Below, in pieces: positions 31,345-43,042 of a stretch of 64,000 bases of DNA. The first letter of the stretch is position 1, and every line of letters starts with the position of its first letter. The notes beneath the pieces were generated by a model. The model was not told the origin of the DNA and ran no database searches. It was given only the letters and a program-made list of their open reading frames with translations. Origin of the DNA: Paenibacillus larvae subsp. larvae (GTDB lineage Bacteria; Bacillota; Bacilli; Paenibacillales; NBRC-103111); NCBI RefSeq assembly GCF_002003265.1, contig NZ_CP019687.1, forward strand, positions 1,488,001 to 1,552,000, read 5' to 3'. The translations under genes were made by a program, and so were the position numbers.

Positions 31345-34300
31345 TTAAGCTTTTACAGGCATAGCCCTCGATGAGAAATGGATAGCCTCCAGCATGTGCA
31401 GAAGAGCGGATACGGTATCCAGCGACGTCATACACACAATTCCGTTCTCCACCGCTTCTCTCCGGATACGGAATCCGTCACGCTGAGGCTCCTTTCCCTT
31501 GGTCAGCGTGTTGACGACAATATGTGCTTCACCGTTTCTGATCAAGTCCAGGATGTTTGGAGAACCTTCACTTAGCTTATTAACGGTTCTTACAGGTAGT
31601 CCTGCTTCTTCTAAGGCTTGCGCTGTTCCGCCAATAGCGATGATCTTGTAACCTAAACGATAGAACCCGCTGAAGATTCGGACCGCTTCCTCTTTATCTT
31701 TATCCGCTACTGTGGCGATGATGGTGCCTGCTGACGGAATCTTCATTCCGGAACCAATCAGGCCTTTATATAACGCCTTTTCAAAATTCACATCACGCCC
31801 CATTACTTCTCCGGTGGATTTCATTTCCGGGCCAAGAGTTGTATCTACCCGTCTCAGTTTGGCAAAGGAGAAGACCGGAACTTTGACCGAGACAAACTTG
31901 TCTTCCGGATAAAGTCCGCTTTCATAGCCTAGGTCAGCCAATTTTTCACCCAGGATCACCCGTGTCGCCACATTGGCCATTGGAATATTGGTCACTTTGC
32001 TCAGGAAAGGTACCGTCCGAGAGGAGCGCGGGTTCACTTCGATGACGTACACTTTATCTTGGAATATAACGAATTGAATGTTTACCAGCCCGACAATTTC
32101 AAGGCCTTTGGCTATTTTCGTCGTAATCTCCACAATTTTACGCTTAATGTCATCTGATAAGGTTTGTGGAGGATAAACCGCAATGGAGTCACCCGAGTGT
32201 ACTCCGGCTCTTTCTACATGTTCCATGATTCCCGGAATTAGAACCGTTTCTTTGTCACAGATGGCATCCACTTCCACTTCCTTGCCGAGCATATAACGGT
32301 CAATTAGGACGGGGTGTTCCGGATTTATTTTCACAGCATATTCCATATAGCTCAAGAGTTCTTCATCCGAATAAACAATTTCCATCGCACGTCCGCCAAG
32401 TACATAGGAAGGCCGGACCAGAACCGGATAACCAAATTGGGAAGCTGTTCCGACTGCCTCGTCTACATTGGTTACTGTTCCACCCGGAGGCTGTGCAATA
32501 TCCAAGGCCGTCAGGAGAGCCTCGAACTCCTTACGGTTTTCTGCCCGATCGATGTTTTTCAGATCGGTCCCAAGTATGCGAACTCCGGCTTTGGCCAAAG
32601 GTTCTGCCAGATTAATAGCTGTCTGGCCGCCGAACTGAACGATTACACCAATGGGCTTTTCCCTTTCGATAACATTCAGAACATCTTCCAGATATAAAGG
32701 CTCAAAATATAGCCGGTCTGAAGTACTGAAGTCTGTGGATACCGTCTCCGGGTTGTTGTTTATGATGACCGCTTCATAACCAGCAGATTGTATAGCCCAG
32801 ACCGCGTGAACTGTGGAATAGTCGAACTCGATTCCCTGCCCGATACGAATCGGTCCGGAACCGAGCACAATCACTTTTTCTTTCCCGTTATCCAGAACCT
32901 CATCCTCGGTTTCATAGGTTGAATAATAGTAAGGAGTGGCCACTTCAAACTCGGCAGCACAAGTATCCACCATCTTATAGACAGGCTTTAGGTTTAATTC
33001 CTGCCGGTATGCCCTTACTTCTGATTCAGCTGTATAAGAGGTTAACCCCTTTAGACTGCGGATTTCAGCAATAGCCCGGTCTGTGAAACCCAAACGTTTG
33101 GCTTCATAGAGGAGTTTCTGACTCAACTCACCCGATGCTATCCGTTCTTCAAAACGGATCATGCCCTCCAGCTTATGCAGAAACCACCAGTCGATTTTTG
33201 TAAGGTTCTGAAGCTGTTGAATGGTATATCCTCTACGGAAAGCTTCAGCCAGAAGGAAAAGACGTTCATCATCCGGTTTCTGGAGTTTTTGTTCCAAATC
33301 TTCCCTAGATTGCTGGTCTGTTTCCTTGAGCGATAGACGATGCACACCAATTTCCAGGGAACGAACAGCTTTATGGATGGATTCCTCAAAGGAACGGCCA
33401 ATCGCCATAACTTCCCCTGTTGCTTTCATCTGTGTTCCCAGTTTCCGGTTGGCTGATGTAAACTTATCAAACGGCCAGCGCGGGATTTTGGACACAACGT
33501 AATCCAGCGTCGGCTCAAAACAGGCATAGGTTTGTCCGGTCACCGGGTTCATAAGTTCATCAAGCGTATACCCGATGGCAATCTTGGCCGCCATTTTGGC
33601 GATTGGATATCCGGTCGCTTTGGAAGCCAGGGCAGATGACCGGCTAACCCGGGGATTCACTTCAATAACATAATATTGATAACTTTGCGGGTCCAGAGCA
33701 AACTGTACGTTACACCCGCCCTCAATATTCAAAGCTCGGATAATTTTCAGGGATGCCGATCTCAGCATTTGATATTCCCGGTCGGATAAAGTCTGACTTG
33801 GGGCGACTACGATGCTGTCCCCTGTATGAACGCCGACAGGGTCAAGGTTCTCCATATTACAAACGACAATGCAGTTATCGTGTTTATCCCTCATTACTTC
33901 ATATTCAACTTCCTTCATACCGGCGATGCTCTTTTCAACGAGACATTGCCCAATAGGACTGTACCGGATACCGGAAGATACTACTTCCATTAATTCTTCC
34001 TCAGTACCGCATATACCTCCACCTGTTCCTCCCAATGTGTAAGCGGGACGGACGATAATCGGATAGCCGATTTCTCCTGCAAAGTTAACGGCTTCTTCCA
34101 CGGTAGTCACGATTGTACTTTCCGGTACCGGCTGCTCCAATTCTTTCATCAGTTCCCGGAACAAATCCCGGTCCTCAGCCCTTTCAATTGCATCCAGCTG
34201 TGTGCCCAGAAGCCTGACATTTTCTCTTTCAAGCACGCCCATTTTAGCCAATTCTACCGCCATATTAAGACCAGTCTGCCCTCCCAGTGTCGGAAGGAGG

Positions 34301-34554
34301 CCGTCAGGCTGTTCCTGGCGGATAATTTGTGTAATGAACTCTGGCGTGATCGGTTCAATATATACCTTGTCGGCCATATTCGTATCTGTCATAATGGTGG
34401 CCGGATTACTGTTGATGAGAACGACTTCCATGCCTTCTTCTTTTAATGCTTCGCAAGCCTGTGTGCCGGCGTAATCAAATTCTGCCGCCTGGCCAATGAC
34501 GATCGGTCCGGAACCGATCACCAAAATTTTTTTAAAACCTTTATTTTTGGGCAT
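31345..34554 (-). CDS. carB: Carbamoyl-phosphate synthase large subunit
   Basis: 1069 residues, full length. Two ATP-grasp halves: [20 protein letters not shown] and, at about 555, [18 protein letters not shown]; metal/ATP motifs [20 protein letters not shown] and [18 protein letters not shown]-terminal MGS-like allosteric domain ([20 protein letters not shown]). Uses ammonia from CarA, bicarbonate and 2 ATP. Starts 7 bases after carA. Confidence 0.97.
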   Translation of the reverse strand: MPKNKGFKKILVIGSGPIVIGQAAEFDYAGTQACEALKEEGMEVVLINSNPATIMTDTNMADKVYIEPITPEFITQIIRQEQPDGLLPTLGGQTGLNMAVELAKMGVLERENVRLLGTQLDAIERAEDRDLFRELMKELEQPVPESTIVTTVEEAVNFAGEIGYPIIVRPAYTLGGTGGGICGTEEELMEVVSSGIRYSPIGQCLVEKSIAGMKEVEYEVMRDKHDNCIVVCNMENLDPVGVHTGDSIVVAPSQTLSDREYQMLRSASLKIIRALNIEGGCNVQFALDPQSYQYYVIEVNPRVSRSSALASKATGYPIAKMAAKIAIGYTLDELMNPVTGQTYACFEPTLDYVVSKIPRWPFDKFTSANRKLGTQMKATGEVMAIGRSFEESIHKAVRSLEIGVHRLSLKETDQQSREDLEQKLQKPDDERLFLLAEAFRRGYTIQQLQNLTKIDWWFLHKLEGMIRFEERIASGELSQKLLYEAKRLGFTDRAIAEIRSLKGLTSYTAESEVRAYRQELNLKPVYKMVDTCAAEFEVATPYYYSTYETEDEVLDNGKEKVIVLGSGPIRIGQGIEFDYSTVHAVWAIQSAGYEAVIINNNPETVSTDFSTSDRLYFEPLYLEDVLNVIEREKPIGVIVQFGGQTAINLAEPLAKAGVRILGTDLKNIDRAENRKEFEALLTALDIAQPPGGTVTNVDEAVGTASQFGYPVLVRPSYVLGGRAMEIVYSDEELLSYMEYAVKINPEHPVLIDRYMLGKEVEVDAICDKETVLIPGIMEHVERAGVHSGDSIAVYPPQTLSDDIKRKIVEITTKIAKGLEIVGLVNIQFVIFQDKVYVIEVNPRSSRTVPFLSKVTNIPMANVATRVILGEKLADLGYESGLYPEDKFVSVKVPVFSFAKLRRVDTTLGPEMKSTGEVMGRDVNFEKALYKGLIGSGMKIPSAGTIIATVADKDKEEAVRIFSGFYRLGYKIIAIGGTAQALEEAGLPVRTVNKLSEGSPNILDLIRNGEAHIVVNTLTKGKEPQRDGFRIRREAVENGIVCMTSLDTVSALLHMLEAIHFSSRAMPVKA

Positions 34555-34561
34555 AGTGAAG

Positions 34562-35719
34562 TTATCCTTTCGCAGATGTTTCTGTTATCCGGTTTTTCTT
34601 TTCCCATTCCGCAAGCATCCGGGCTTGTCTGGATTCCCCGGGACGGGATTCCTGAAAGGTATGGATCATGTCGATAAATTGGTCAAACAGGTATCCTGAG
34701 TCAAACGGCCCCGGTGCCGCTTCCGGATGATATTGAACAGAGAAGGCATCAAACTTGCTGTGCTTCAGTCCCTCGATTGTGCGGTCATTGTTATTGATGT
34801 GTGTAACAATGAGTCCAGTCCCTTGAATACTGTCCTCTTTGACCGAATATCCATGGTTCTGCGAAGTAATATAGCAGCGCCCCGTTTCCAGTTCCTTAAC
34901 CGGATGATTGCCGCCACGATGGCCGAATTTCAGCTTTTCCGTGTCTGCCCCACAGGCAAGGGCAAACAATTGATGACCGAGACAGATGCCGAACAGAGGG
35001 TAATCACCCAGTAGCTGGCTCACAGCTTCTACGGCATAAGGAACATCTTTCGGATCCCCGGGCCCGTTGGACAGGAGGATTCCGTCCGGGTTTAATCTCC
35101 GTATTTGATCTGCTGTTGTATCATGAGGAACCACCACGACTTCACATCCGCGCTTGGTCAGTTCTTTGACAATATTATTTTTGGCTCCAAAATCCATTAA
35201 TACGACCCGTTCTTTAGACCCGGGAGCGTGGTAAATATGAGAGGTAGATACTCTGGATAATTGATCCCGCATAAGCCGGGCCCCGTGAAGGCGTTCAAAC
35301 AGCTCTGCATTCGAAGTATCGGATGTTGTAAGCAGGGCCTTCATCACACCATGATGCCGGATTTTTCTTGTCAGCATCCGTGTGTCAATTTCACTGATAC
35401 CGATAATTCCGTATTCTTTTAAAAGCTGGTCTAGTGTATATTCCGCTCTCCAGTTACTGGGGACCTCTTCATGATGTCTAACGACAAATCCATGAATGTA
35501 AGGGCGGATTGATTCAAAGTCATCCCGATTTATACCATAATTGCCAATCAGCGGGTAAGTCATAGTTACGATTTGTCCACAGTACGACGGATCTGAAAGA
35601 ACTTCCTGGTAACCGGTGATTCCTGTATTAAAAACGACCTCGCCAACGGACTCGCCTTCACTGCCGAAGGCTTTGCCTGTAAAGATCGTGCCATCTTCAA
35701 GTAGTAGTCTTGCTTTCAT
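34562..35719 (-). CDS. carA: Carbamoyl-phosphate synthase small (glutaminase) subunit
   Basis: ATG 35719 follows GGAGGAGG; an ATG 36 bases upstream lies in the pyrC end and is unlikely. About 385 residues. CarA-specific N-terminal domain ([20 protein letters not shown]), then a class I glutaminase: nucleophile in [15 protein letters not shown], His/Glu in [13 protein letters not shown]. Supplies ammonia to CarB. Confidence 0.96.
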   Translation of the reverse strand: MKARLLLEDGTIFTGKAFGSEGESVGEVVFNTGITGYQEVLSDPSYCGQIVTMTYPLIGNYGINRDDFESIRPYIHGFVVRHHEEVPSNWRAEYTLDQLLKEYGIIGISEIDTRMLTRKIRHHGVMKALLTTSDTSNAELFERLHGARLMRDQLSRVSTSHIYHAPGSKERVVLMDFGAKNNIVKELTKRGCEVVVVPHDTTADQIRRLNPDGILLSNGPGDPKDVPYAVEAVSQLLGDYPLFGICLGHQLFALACGADTEKLKFGHRGGNHPVKELETGRCYITSQNHGYSVKEDSIQGTGLIVTHINNNDRTIEGLKHSKFDAFSVQYHPEAAPGPFDSGYLFDQFIDMIHTFQESRPGESRQARMLAEWEKKNRITETSAKG

Positions 35720-35741
35720 GTCTTCTCCTCCTCCGCTTTCC

Positions 35742-37058
35742 TTAGAGATTGCCATCAGACCAAACGGTGGTGCCTCCCACCATAGTAAGTACCGGCCATC
35801 CTTTTAGCTTCCAACCTGCAAAAGGAGTATTTTTGCTTTTTGACAAAAATTGTTCCGGATTAACTGGATGTTCACTCTCCAGATCAATAATGGTTATATC
35901 CGCATCTTGACCTATTTCAATTTTGCCGGATTTCAGCCCAAACACTTCTGCGGGTTTTGCCGTCATTTTGTCCAGGAGGAAGGATAAGCTCCATCTGCCG
36001 GTTTCCACAAACCTGGTGTACATTAAAGGAAAAGCTGTTTCGAGTCCCACGATACCAAAGGGTGCATGCTGCATACCCTTTGCTTTTTCTTCCTGACTGT
36101 GAGGAGCATGGTCCGTTACAATAATGTCGATCGTACCGTCCTCCACCGCCTCAAGCAAAGCCTCCACATCTCTTGGAGAACGAAGCGGCGGGTTCATTTT
36201 CCAATTTGCATCTAGTCCTGGGATGTCTTCTTCTGATAAGATCAGGTGGTGAGGGCAAACCTCAGCCGTAACATGAATGCCGAGCTGCTTTGCCTGGCGG
36301 ATAAGCCGGACGGATTGTTCAGTACTTACATGACAGACGTGATAGTGTACGCCGGTTGCCTCCGCAAGCAGAATATCACGTCCCACATGAATGGCTTCGG
36401 ATTCATTAGGTATCCCTTTCAATCCGTGCTTTTTCGCAAAGGATCCTTCTGTCACGGGTGCTCCTACTACCAGGGTATCGTCTTCACAGTGGGCAATTAC
36501 AGGCATATCCAGTGATTTAGCCAAGTTCATGGCATCTTTCATCATCTGCGCGCTTTGGATACCCACACCATCATCGGTGAAGCCAATGACCCCCGCTTTT
36601 TTTAAATCCTCAAACTCCGTCAATTCCCGGCAAAGCTCCCTCACCGTGATGGATCCATACGGAAGGACGCGGACACCGCTGCCCTCTTGTTCGGCCTTAT
36701 CATAAATCAAACGGACGGTTTCAGCCGTATCGATAACGGGCTTAGTGTTGGGCATGCAGGCGATGGTTGTAAAACCGCCTTTTGCCGCAGAACGGGTACC
36801 CGTTGCAATGGTTTCTTTATGTTCAAAACCAGGCTCTCGGAGGTGTACATGCATGTCGATCAATCCGGGAGCAACTAGTTTTCCTGCGGCATCAATGACG
36901 TTGTGGCCCGACAATTCAGGAAGACCCTCAGAGGCCAGCATAATACCAGCAAGCTTGCCATTTTCAATGTAAAGGTGTTCGTTCACCGGTTTTTCTCCGG
37001 ATATATGCGGTACTTCCGTCCCTTGTGCAATTAATCCGTTGATGATCCATGTACCCAT
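35742..37058 (-). CDS. pyrC: Dihydroorotase
   Basis: 438 residues. Metal-binding LIDMHVHLREPG, the KGGFTTIACMPNTKP segment, VIAHCEDD, CHVSTEQSV and catalytic DHAPHSQEEK identify a type I dihydroorotase. AGGAGGAGAAAC precedes ATG. Third step of UMP synthesis; between pyrB and carA. Confidence 0.96.
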   Translation of the reverse strand: MGTWIINGLIAQGTEVPHISGEKPVNEHLYIENGKLAGIMLASEGLPELSGHNVIDAAGKLVAPGLIDMHVHLREPGFEHKETIATGTRSAAKGGFTTIACMPNTKPVIDTAETVRLIYDKAEQEGSGVRVLPYGSITVRELCRELTEFEDLKKAGVIGFTDDGVGIQSAQMMKDAMNLAKSLDMPVIAHCEDDTLVVGAPVTEGSFAKKHGLKGIPNESEAIHVGRDILLAEATGVHYHVCHVSTEQSVRLIRQAKQLGIHVTAEVCPHHLILSEEDIPGLDANWKMNPPLRSPRDVEALLEAVEDGTIDIIVTDHAPHSQEEKAKGMQHAPFGIVGLETAFPLMYTRFVETGRWSLSFLLDKMTAKPAEVFGLKSGKIEIGQDADITIIDLESEHPVNPEQFLSKSKNTPFAGWKLKGWPVLTMVGGTTVWSDGNL

Positions 37059-37110
37059 GTTTCTCCTCCTAAAAGTAGTCTGTAATGAATAAATCTGCTT
37101 CTTTCTTTGT

Positions 37111-38019
37111 TTAGTTTAATGCCCTTTCGATTACCGCCATCCGGATGGGAACTCCATGGACAATTTGGGTGAAAATCTTGGATTTGGGACATTCGACCAG
37201 TTCATCATCCAATTCCACGTTCCGATTAACCGGGGCAGGATGCATGATGATCGAGTGGCTGCTCATCTGTTCCATTCTTTCCTTTGTGAGTCCATAATGC
37301 TTCCGGTAATCTTCGCTTGAGCCAAACAGCTGGGAAGGATGCCGTTCCAGCTGGACACGCAGCAGCATCACCACATCCGCTTTCAGGGCTTCCTCCATAC
37401 TGACGTAAGGTGCGTACCCGCTAAGCTCGAGCGACTGCATCATCTCGGGTGCGCAGAATTGGACACGGGCACCCAGCTCCCGCAGAGCCCAAAGATTAGA
37501 ACGGGCTACCCGGCTGTATTTGATATCACCGATAATTGAGACCGTCAACCCCCGCAAAGTTCCAAAATGCTTTCGCATTGTGTAAAGATCAAGCAGCGCC
37601 TGAGTAGGGTGTTCATTATTGCCGTCACCCGCATTAATGAGAGGGATATGCATCTTTTCCGCCAATTCCGGCAGCAGTCCGACTGGCGTCAGCCGAATGA
37701 TTCCAACGTCGCTGCCTATGGATTCAAGTGTGCGTAGGGTGTCATAGATGCTCTCTCCCTTTTGCACGCTGGATTGGGAGGATGAAAAGTTGAGGACCTG
37801 CATACCCAGTCTTTTTTCGGCTACTTCGAAGGAAAAACGGGTTCTCGTACTATTTTCAAAAAACAGGTTGGCCGCAAATTTCCCTTCCAACTGCTTGCTT
37901 ACTTTAACCGGATGGTCCTCCCAGTAAGCAGCCCGGTCCAAAATGCTTGTGAGTTCCCCGCGACTCATTCCTCTAAGTCCAATCAAATGCTTTGCGGATA
38001 AAGTTTGCACAGCGCTCAC
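37111..38019 (-). CDS. pyrB: Aspartate carbamoyltransferase catalytic subunit
   Basis: GTG 38019 follows AGGGGG and lies one base after the pyrR stop; the longer frame overlapping pyrR is unlikely. About 302 residues. Carbamoyl-phosphate motif FFENSTRTRFSFEVAEKRLG, INAGDGNNEHPTQALLDLYT, and PAPVNRNVEL near the C-terminus. Transfers carbamoyl to aspartate. No pyrI regulatory subunit, as usual in bacilli. Confidence 0.96.
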   Translation of the reverse strand: MSAVQTLSAKHLIGLRGMSRGELTSILDRAAYWEDHPVKVSKQLEGKFAANLFFENSTRTRFSFEVAEKRLGMQVLNFSSSQSSVQKGESIYDTLRTLESIGSDVGIIRLTPVGLLPELAEKMHIPLINAGDGNNEHPTQALLDLYTMRKHFGTLRGLTVSIIGDIKYSRVARSNLWALRELGARVQFCAPEMMQSLELSGYAPYVSMEEALKADVVMLLRVQLERHPSQLFGSSEDYRKHYGLTKERMEQMSSHSIIMHPAPVNRNVELDDELVECPKSKIFTQIVHGVPIRMAVIERALN

Positions 38020-38020
38020 G

Positions 38021-38653
<633 letters not shown>

Positions 38654-38670
38654 TTAGATCATTTGTTTCC

Positions 38671-38867
38671 TTAACAAAAAAACTCCTTGCCCTGGCGGCA
38701 AGGAGTTTTACACTCTTATGTGCACACGAAAATATATGGAGCAGCTCCCCTGATAGGCACAGCGTGCCCTTCAGGGTATTCACCAGCACGCATGCTGATG
38801 AGTACTCTTATCGTCGTTTACCTTGCCAGCCTCTCTGGACTGTCTGTTAAAGGTACTTATTCACTTG
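38671..38867 (-). promoter_or_regulatory. PyrR-responsive attenuator leader of the pyr operon
   Basis: On the minus strand a PyrR-binding motif CAGTCCAGAGAGGCTG (38827-38842, fits AGUCCnGnGAGGYU) is followed by about 120 bases of leader and a terminator AACTCCTTGCC / GGCAAGGAGTT (38681-38707) with a TTTTTTT tail just before pyrR. Expected to stop transcription when UMP/UTP is high. Confidence 0.88.
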
Positions 38868-38873
38868 ACGATT

Positions 38874-38902
38874 ATTATGACTTTACACGTTTTTAAAGTC
38901 AA
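38874..38902 (-). promoter_or_regulatory. Sigma-A promoter of the pyr operon
   Basis: TTGACT (38897-38902), 17-base spacer, CATAAT (38874-38879) on the minus strand, just upstream of the PyrR-binding motif. Confidence 0.8.
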
Positions 38903-38907
38903 GCTTT

Positions 38908-40158
38908 TTATTTCCATTCAAATTGTACATCAGTTAAACGGCGCTTGATCTCCTTAATGACTCTTTTTTCTTCCTCCACTCCATCAGCGGCGAAGGTAAC
39001 GGAAAACCGGACGAAATGTCCCGCATCATCCCACGGAACAGTGGAAATCAATTTCTCGCGAATCAGGTACTGGGAAAAATCCTCGGCTGTTTCAAACCGC
39101 CCCTCCCCTTTGATTCCTTTCGGAGCCTCAACATAGAGGAAGAAGGAACCTTGAGGTTTTTCAGCTGAAAAACCGACTTCATTTAAAGCAGCAACCAGCA
39201 TGTCATGGCGCCGGGAATATTTTTCAGCAATTTTTTCTGTAATTTCAGGATGATCCAACCCGTAGGCAGCAGCCTTCTGAATGGCAATAAACTGGCCGGA
39301 ATCATTGTTATCTTTCACATCACCGAATACTTTGACAATAAGCGGATTCCCGGCAACAAATCCGATTCTCCATCCCGTCATGTTGTATGATTTGGATAAA
39401 GAATGAAGTTCAACACCCACTTCTTTCGCCCCGGGAACGGACATGAAACTTAACGGCTTTCTTCCGTCATAAGTCAATGCCGCATAAGGGGCATCATGAA
39501 TGATGACAATATCATACTTTTTGGCAAAAGCCACCACATCTTCGAAAAACTCTCTCGTTGCACTCGCTCCCGTAGGATTATTGGGATAGTTTAAGTAAAA
39601 TAATTTTGCCCTTCTGCAAATTGACTCGGGAATAGCCGATAAATCCGGCAGGAACTGATTTTCCTTAGTCAGCGTAACATTGTATACTTCCCCGCCTAGA
39701 TATTTGGTATGGGTACCCAAAACAGGATAGCCAGGAACTGTCATAATGGTAACATCCCCAGGATTGATGAAGCAGGAAGGAAGCATAGCCAAGGCCGGTT
39801 TGGTACCGATGGAGTGCAGTACTTCCGTTTCAGGATCAATTCCATCCACACTAAATACATTCTTTAGATATCGGGCGGCGGCATCTTTGAAATCTTGAAT
39901 TCCATTATCTGCATAGCCGCGATTTTCCGGCTTCGCAGCTTCTTCCGCAAGTTTCGCTACGATGCCGGATTCGGCCATCTCATCAGGCTCACCGACCCCC
40001 ATATCAATGAGTTCCGTATCCGGATGTTCCTGACGTGCAGCTGCTTTAGCCCGTTTTATCTTCTCAAATTTATAAATAGCCGTGCCTTTTCCATAGTTGG
40101 CACCGCCGATTCGTTCTGCAAAAAGTTGTTGAATATAGCTTTCATTATGTTCCGTCAT
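38908..40158 (-). CDS. dapL: LL-diaminopimelate aminotransferase
   Basis: 416 residues, fold-type I PLP aminotransferase. IDMGVGEPDEMA near the N-terminus, the substrate loop PENRGYADNG, FLNYPNNPTGA-type motif (YLNYPNNPTGASAT) and PLP-lysine in HSLSKSYNMTGWRIGF. These match DapL, which makes LL-DAP from tetrahydrodipicolinate in one step, for lysine and cell-wall synthesis. AAAAGGAG precedes ATG. Alternative: another class I aminotransferase of the same branch. Confidence 0.85.
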   Translation of the reverse strand: MTEHNESYIQQLFAERIGGANYGKGTAIYKFEKIKRAKAAARQEHPDTELIDMGVGEPDEMAESGIVAKLAEEAAKPENRGYADNGIQDFKDAAARYLKNVFSVDGIDPETEVLHSIGTKPALAMLPSCFINPGDVTIMTVPGYPVLGTHTKYLGGEVYNVTLTKENQFLPDLSAIPESICRRAKLFYLNYPNNPTGASATREFFEDVVAFAKKYDIVIIHDAPYAALTYDGRKPLSFMSVPGAKEVGVELHSLSKSYNMTGWRIGFVAGNPLIVKVFGDVKDNNDSGQFIAIQKAAAYGLDHPEITEKIAEKYSRRHDMLVAALNEVGFSAEKPQGSFFLYVEAPKGIKGEGRFETAEDFSQYLIREKLISTVPWDDAGHFVRFSVTFAADGVEEEKRVIKEIKRRLTDVQFEWK

Positions 40159-40180
40159 ACGATTTTTACTCCTTTTTAAA

Positions 40181-40234
40181 AATAGGAAAGCCCAATCTGC
40201 AGGCTGGAGTATCGATCAGGCTTCCTATCTTTAG
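40181..40234 (-). terminator. Terminator between the RluD-type gene and dapL
   Basis: ATAGGAAGCC...GGGCTTTCCTAT stem on the minus strand with TTTT tail; dapL therefore has its own transcription start or read-through. Confidence 0.6.
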
Positions 40235-40312
40235 GATAAAAAATTATCCGGGACGGGAGAATGGAGTTTTCGGTTAAACTTTTGCATGATTTGACTGATA
40301 CTTGTTCAAAAA

Positions 40313-41248
40313 CTACCGATTTCGGAGAGAATGAATCAGTTGCTTCATGTCCTCAGGAAGGGGTGCTTCGAATTCCAGATACTCCCTTGTCATCGGATGT
40401 TTGAATCCGAGTACTGCCGCATGAAGAGCTTGTCCCCTTATCCATTCTTTTTTGCTTTTTCCATACGCAGGATCTCCGACAAGAGGATGACCAATGAATT
40501 TCATATGAACGCGAATCTGATGTGTTCTGCCGGTCTCCAGTTTCAGCTCGGTCAGTGTATAGTCCCCAAATCGTTCCATGACAACAAAGTGGGTAACGGC
40601 TTCTTTACTGTTCTTCTCCGTAACAGTATAAAGCTTACGGTCTTTAGGGTCCCGGCCAATTGGCGCCTCAACGGTACCTTGTTCATGAGCTAGGTTGCCC
40701 TGAACGAGAGCCAAATATTTGCGTGTTACCGAATGTTCCTTTAGCTGGTCAGCAAGACTAGCATGGGCTTTGTCATGTTTGGCTGCCATAATAAGCCCGG
40801 ATGTATCCTTATCAATCCGGTGTACAATCCCCGGCCGCATTTCCCCATTAATTCCTGATAAATCCTTGCAATGGTACATCAAGGCATTGACGAGTGTGCC
40901 GGATGAATGCCCGGGAGCCGGGTGGACAACCATCCCCCTTGGTTTATTGACGACAATAACGTCTTTGTCTTCATAATAAATATCGAGCGGAATAGGTTCG
41001 GGCCGGATATCTACTTGTTCCGGATCAGGAATATTCAGTTTTATTCTGTCCCCTTCCGCCAATTTATAATTTGGTTTGACTTGCTTTTCATTGACGGATA
41101 TATGCCCTTCCTTGATCCACTGCTGAATTTGAGTTCTTGATACGCCATCCAGACATTCAGAAACAAATTTATCAATCCGTTCGCCCGCATGCTCTTCACC
41201 AGCTATCCAATCCTCAAAGCCATCCAGTTCTATATGTTCATTCTTCAT
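40313..41248 (-). CDS. rluD: RluD-type 23S rRNA pseudouridine synthase
   Basis: ATG 41248 (AAAGG upstream) gives about 311 residues, overlapping the end of lspA by 11 bases. S4 RNA-binding domain at about 20-75 (ERIDKFVSECLDGVSRTQIQ) and the catalytic HRIDKDTSGLIMAAK loop, then GRTHQIRVHMKFIGHPLVGD. Family RluA/RluD; the exact uridine targets are inferred. Coupled to lspA as in bacilli. Confidence 0.92.
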   Translation of the reverse strand: MKNEHIELDGFEDWIAGEEHAGERIDKFVSECLDGVSRTQIQQWIKEGHISVNEKQVKPNYKLAEGDRIKLNIPDPEQVDIRPEPIPLDIYYEDKDVIVVNKPRGMVVHPAPGHSSGTLVNALMYHCKDLSGINGEMRPGIVHRIDKDTSGLIMAAKHDKAHASLADQLKEHSVTRKYLALVQGNLAHEQGTVEAPIGRDPKDRKLYTVTEKNSKEAVTHFVVMERFGDYTLTELKLETGRTHQIRVHMKFIGHPLVGDPAYGKSKKEWIRGQALHAAVLGFKHPMTREYLEFEAPLPEDMKQLIHSLRNR

Positions 41249-41759
41249 GTTGAGCAACCTTTTGTCCCTTTCGTTCTTTTAACCAGGATAAAATGGCATC
41301 CAGGAAAATCAACGCCACTCCTATAACAATGGTACAATCTGCCACATTGAAAATGGGGTAAATATAGTCGATTTCTTGCCCGAACAGGGAAAATTGGAAA
41401 TGTACCTGAAAAAAGTCCACAACTTCACCCGAAACGGCACGGTCAATAAAATTGCCCAGTGCACCTCCAAGCAGCAGAGAAAGGGCAAATGATAAAAGTT
41501 TCTTGTTTTCGCGGATTGTACTTCTGAGATAAATTACGATTCCAACTACAATAATGATTGTAATTACGATAAAAAACCACCGCTGATTTTCCAGAATGCC
41601 AAACGCCGCTCCTGTATTTCTATGGGAAGTGAACCCGAAAAATTCACCCAAAACGGGCACATAATCCTGTAGAGGAATTGTTTTTACTACCCATAGTTTT
41701 GTCAACTGGTCAATAATAAACACAGCCAGTGCAACTACAGCATATTTTACTGCCTTCAT
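41238..41759 (-). CDS. lspA: Signal peptidase II (lipoprotein signal peptidase)
   Basis: ATG 41759 follows GGGGGG; residues before it in the longer frame are not family-like. 173 residues, four membrane helices. Catalytic aspartates in LGNFIDR and PIFNVADCTIVIG, with RNTGAAFGIL before them. Cleaves the signal of prolipoproteins such as those seen in this window. Confidence 0.95.
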   Translation of the reverse strand: MKAVKYAVVALAVFIIDQLTKLWVVKTIPLQDYVPVLGEFFGFTSHRNTGAAFGILENQRWFFIVITIIIVVGIVIYLRSTIRENKKLLSFALSLLLGGALGNFIDRAVSGEVVDFFQVHFQFSLFGQEIDYIYPIFNVADCTIVIGVALIFLDAILSWLKERKGQKVAQHEE

Positions 41760-41903
41760 CCTCATCCCCCCTAAAGGTTTTGCATAGCAAAAACACTTCG
41801 TAAGCATCTGCTTACGATATCGGCCTACAAGGATTTACCTAGTTAAAAAAGCCGCCCCTTGCAAACCCTACAAACAGGAATTGCGGAAGGGAGTGATTTG
41901 TTC

Positions 41904-42635
41904 ATGAATCATTTAACTGCTGATCAGATCGGCAAGATCAGGCAGCAGCTTCTTTTAGAAAAAAAAGACTTAACCAAACATTTAGAATCCGATAACCGTT
42001 TTGGCCTCGCTTCATCATTAGGTGAAAATACCGGTGAACTTTCTTCTTATGATAATCATCCAGGCGACCTTGCCACCGAGCTGTACGAACGGGAAAAGGA
42101 TGTCGCCCTCCTTGAAAGTGCCGAACACCAGCTGGATCAGATTCAAATTGCCCTGGAAAGAATAGAAAAAGGCAAATACGGCCTCTGTTTTTATTGCCAT
42201 GAGCCTATTCCTTATGAACGTCTTGAAGCGATTCCGACTACGATGTACTGCATTAATCACGTTCCCGATCCTAATGTCTCGGCCCGCAGGCCGGTAGAGG
42301 AACAAGTACTGGCTCCTCCATTTGGCCGTACGAGCCTGGACGAAAGGGATGACCAAAATCAGTTTGACGGGGAAGACGCCTGGCAAATTGTTGAAAGCTG
42401 GGGTAATTCCAATACTCCGGCCATGGCGGAAGACAGGGAAGTGACCAGCTATGATGACATGTATGTGGAAGCCGATGAAAACGACGGTTATGTTGAAACC
42501 TTTGAAAGTTTTCTGGCAACAGATATGTTCGGTTCACATGTATCGGTTGTCCGCAACAAGGCCTACAAAGAATATATCCAGGGAGGAGAAGGGGAAGCGC
42601 TTCTTGAACCTGAATATCTCGAGGATTTGGAGTAA
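41904..42635 (+). CDS. TraR/DksA zinc-finger protein (YteA type)
   Basis: ATG 41904 after GGGAG. 243 residues. Long N-terminal helix (KIRQQLLLEKKDLTKHL), the acidic-tip helices with DNHPGDLATELYEREKD, then a zinc site CFYCHEPIPYERL...CINH (Cys95, Cys98, Cys116, His119). C-terminal acidic extension typical of the Bacillus YteA group. Role probably in transcription or sporulation; unproven. On the + strand between two minus-strand operons. Confidence 0.88.
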   Translation: MNHLTADQIGKIRQQLLLEKKDLTKHLESDNRFGLASSLGENTGELSSYDNHPGDLATELYEREKDVALLESAEHQLDQIQIALERIEKGKYGLCFYCHEPIPYERLEAIPTTMYCINHVPDPNVSARRPVEEQVLAPPFGRTSLDERDDQNQFDGEDAWQIVESWGNSNTPAMAEDREVTSYDDMYVEADENDGYVETFESFLATDMFGSHVSVVRNKAYKEYIQGGEGEALLEPEYLEDLE

Positions 42636-42646
42636 TTGTTTTACTT

Positions 42647-42967
42647 TTAAAACCGGTGTCCCTCCAGCTGAAATTGGACATATCTGACAATCTCGGCAAT
42701 ATAATCGCCAATGATAGGAAGATTCAAGGCCCCGAGTAATTGAAGCAAATACAAAATAGTACCGGCAAAAAAAGTAAAGCCGATGGCAATACCTACTCCT
42801 CTGGAGATACCGGCAATAATATTTCTTTTTATCAATTTTCGCGGACTATTCAGAAGTTCCATGTAATCGGCAATTTGGGTCCGTTCGATGTTTTTTGCAA
42901 GTTCCGTTATTTTTTCATCGATGTTCTGTAGAAGCTTGCGATTTTGGTCCTCTTGATCCGGTTTCAC
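42647..42967 (-). CDS. DUF5665 membrane protein
   Basis: GTG 42967 follows AGGAGGG. About 106 residues: N-terminal charged helix (NIDEKITELAKNIERTQIAD), then two hydrophobic segments (GVGIAIGFTFFAGTILYLLQLL and PIIGDYIAEIVRYV). Found next to ileS/lspA in Paenibacillaceae. Function unknown. Confidence 0.7.
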   Translation of the reverse strand: MKPDQEDQNRKLLQNIDEKITELAKNIERTQIADYMELLNSPRKLIKRNIIAGISRGVGIAIGFTFFAGTILYLLQLLGALNLPIIGDYIAEIVRYVQFQLEGHRF

Positions 42968-42987
42968 AGGCAACCCTCCTGGGCAGG

Positions 42988-43040
42988 ACAAACGAGCTTG
43001 ACTGATTTCCGCAAAAGAAACAGAAAAGCTCGTTTTTCCT
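42988..43040. terminator. Hairpin downstream of ileS
   Basis: AAACGAGCTT (42990-42999) pairs with AAGCTCGTTT (43026-43035). The T tract is on the + side. Confidence 0.5.
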
Positions 43041-43042
43041 TA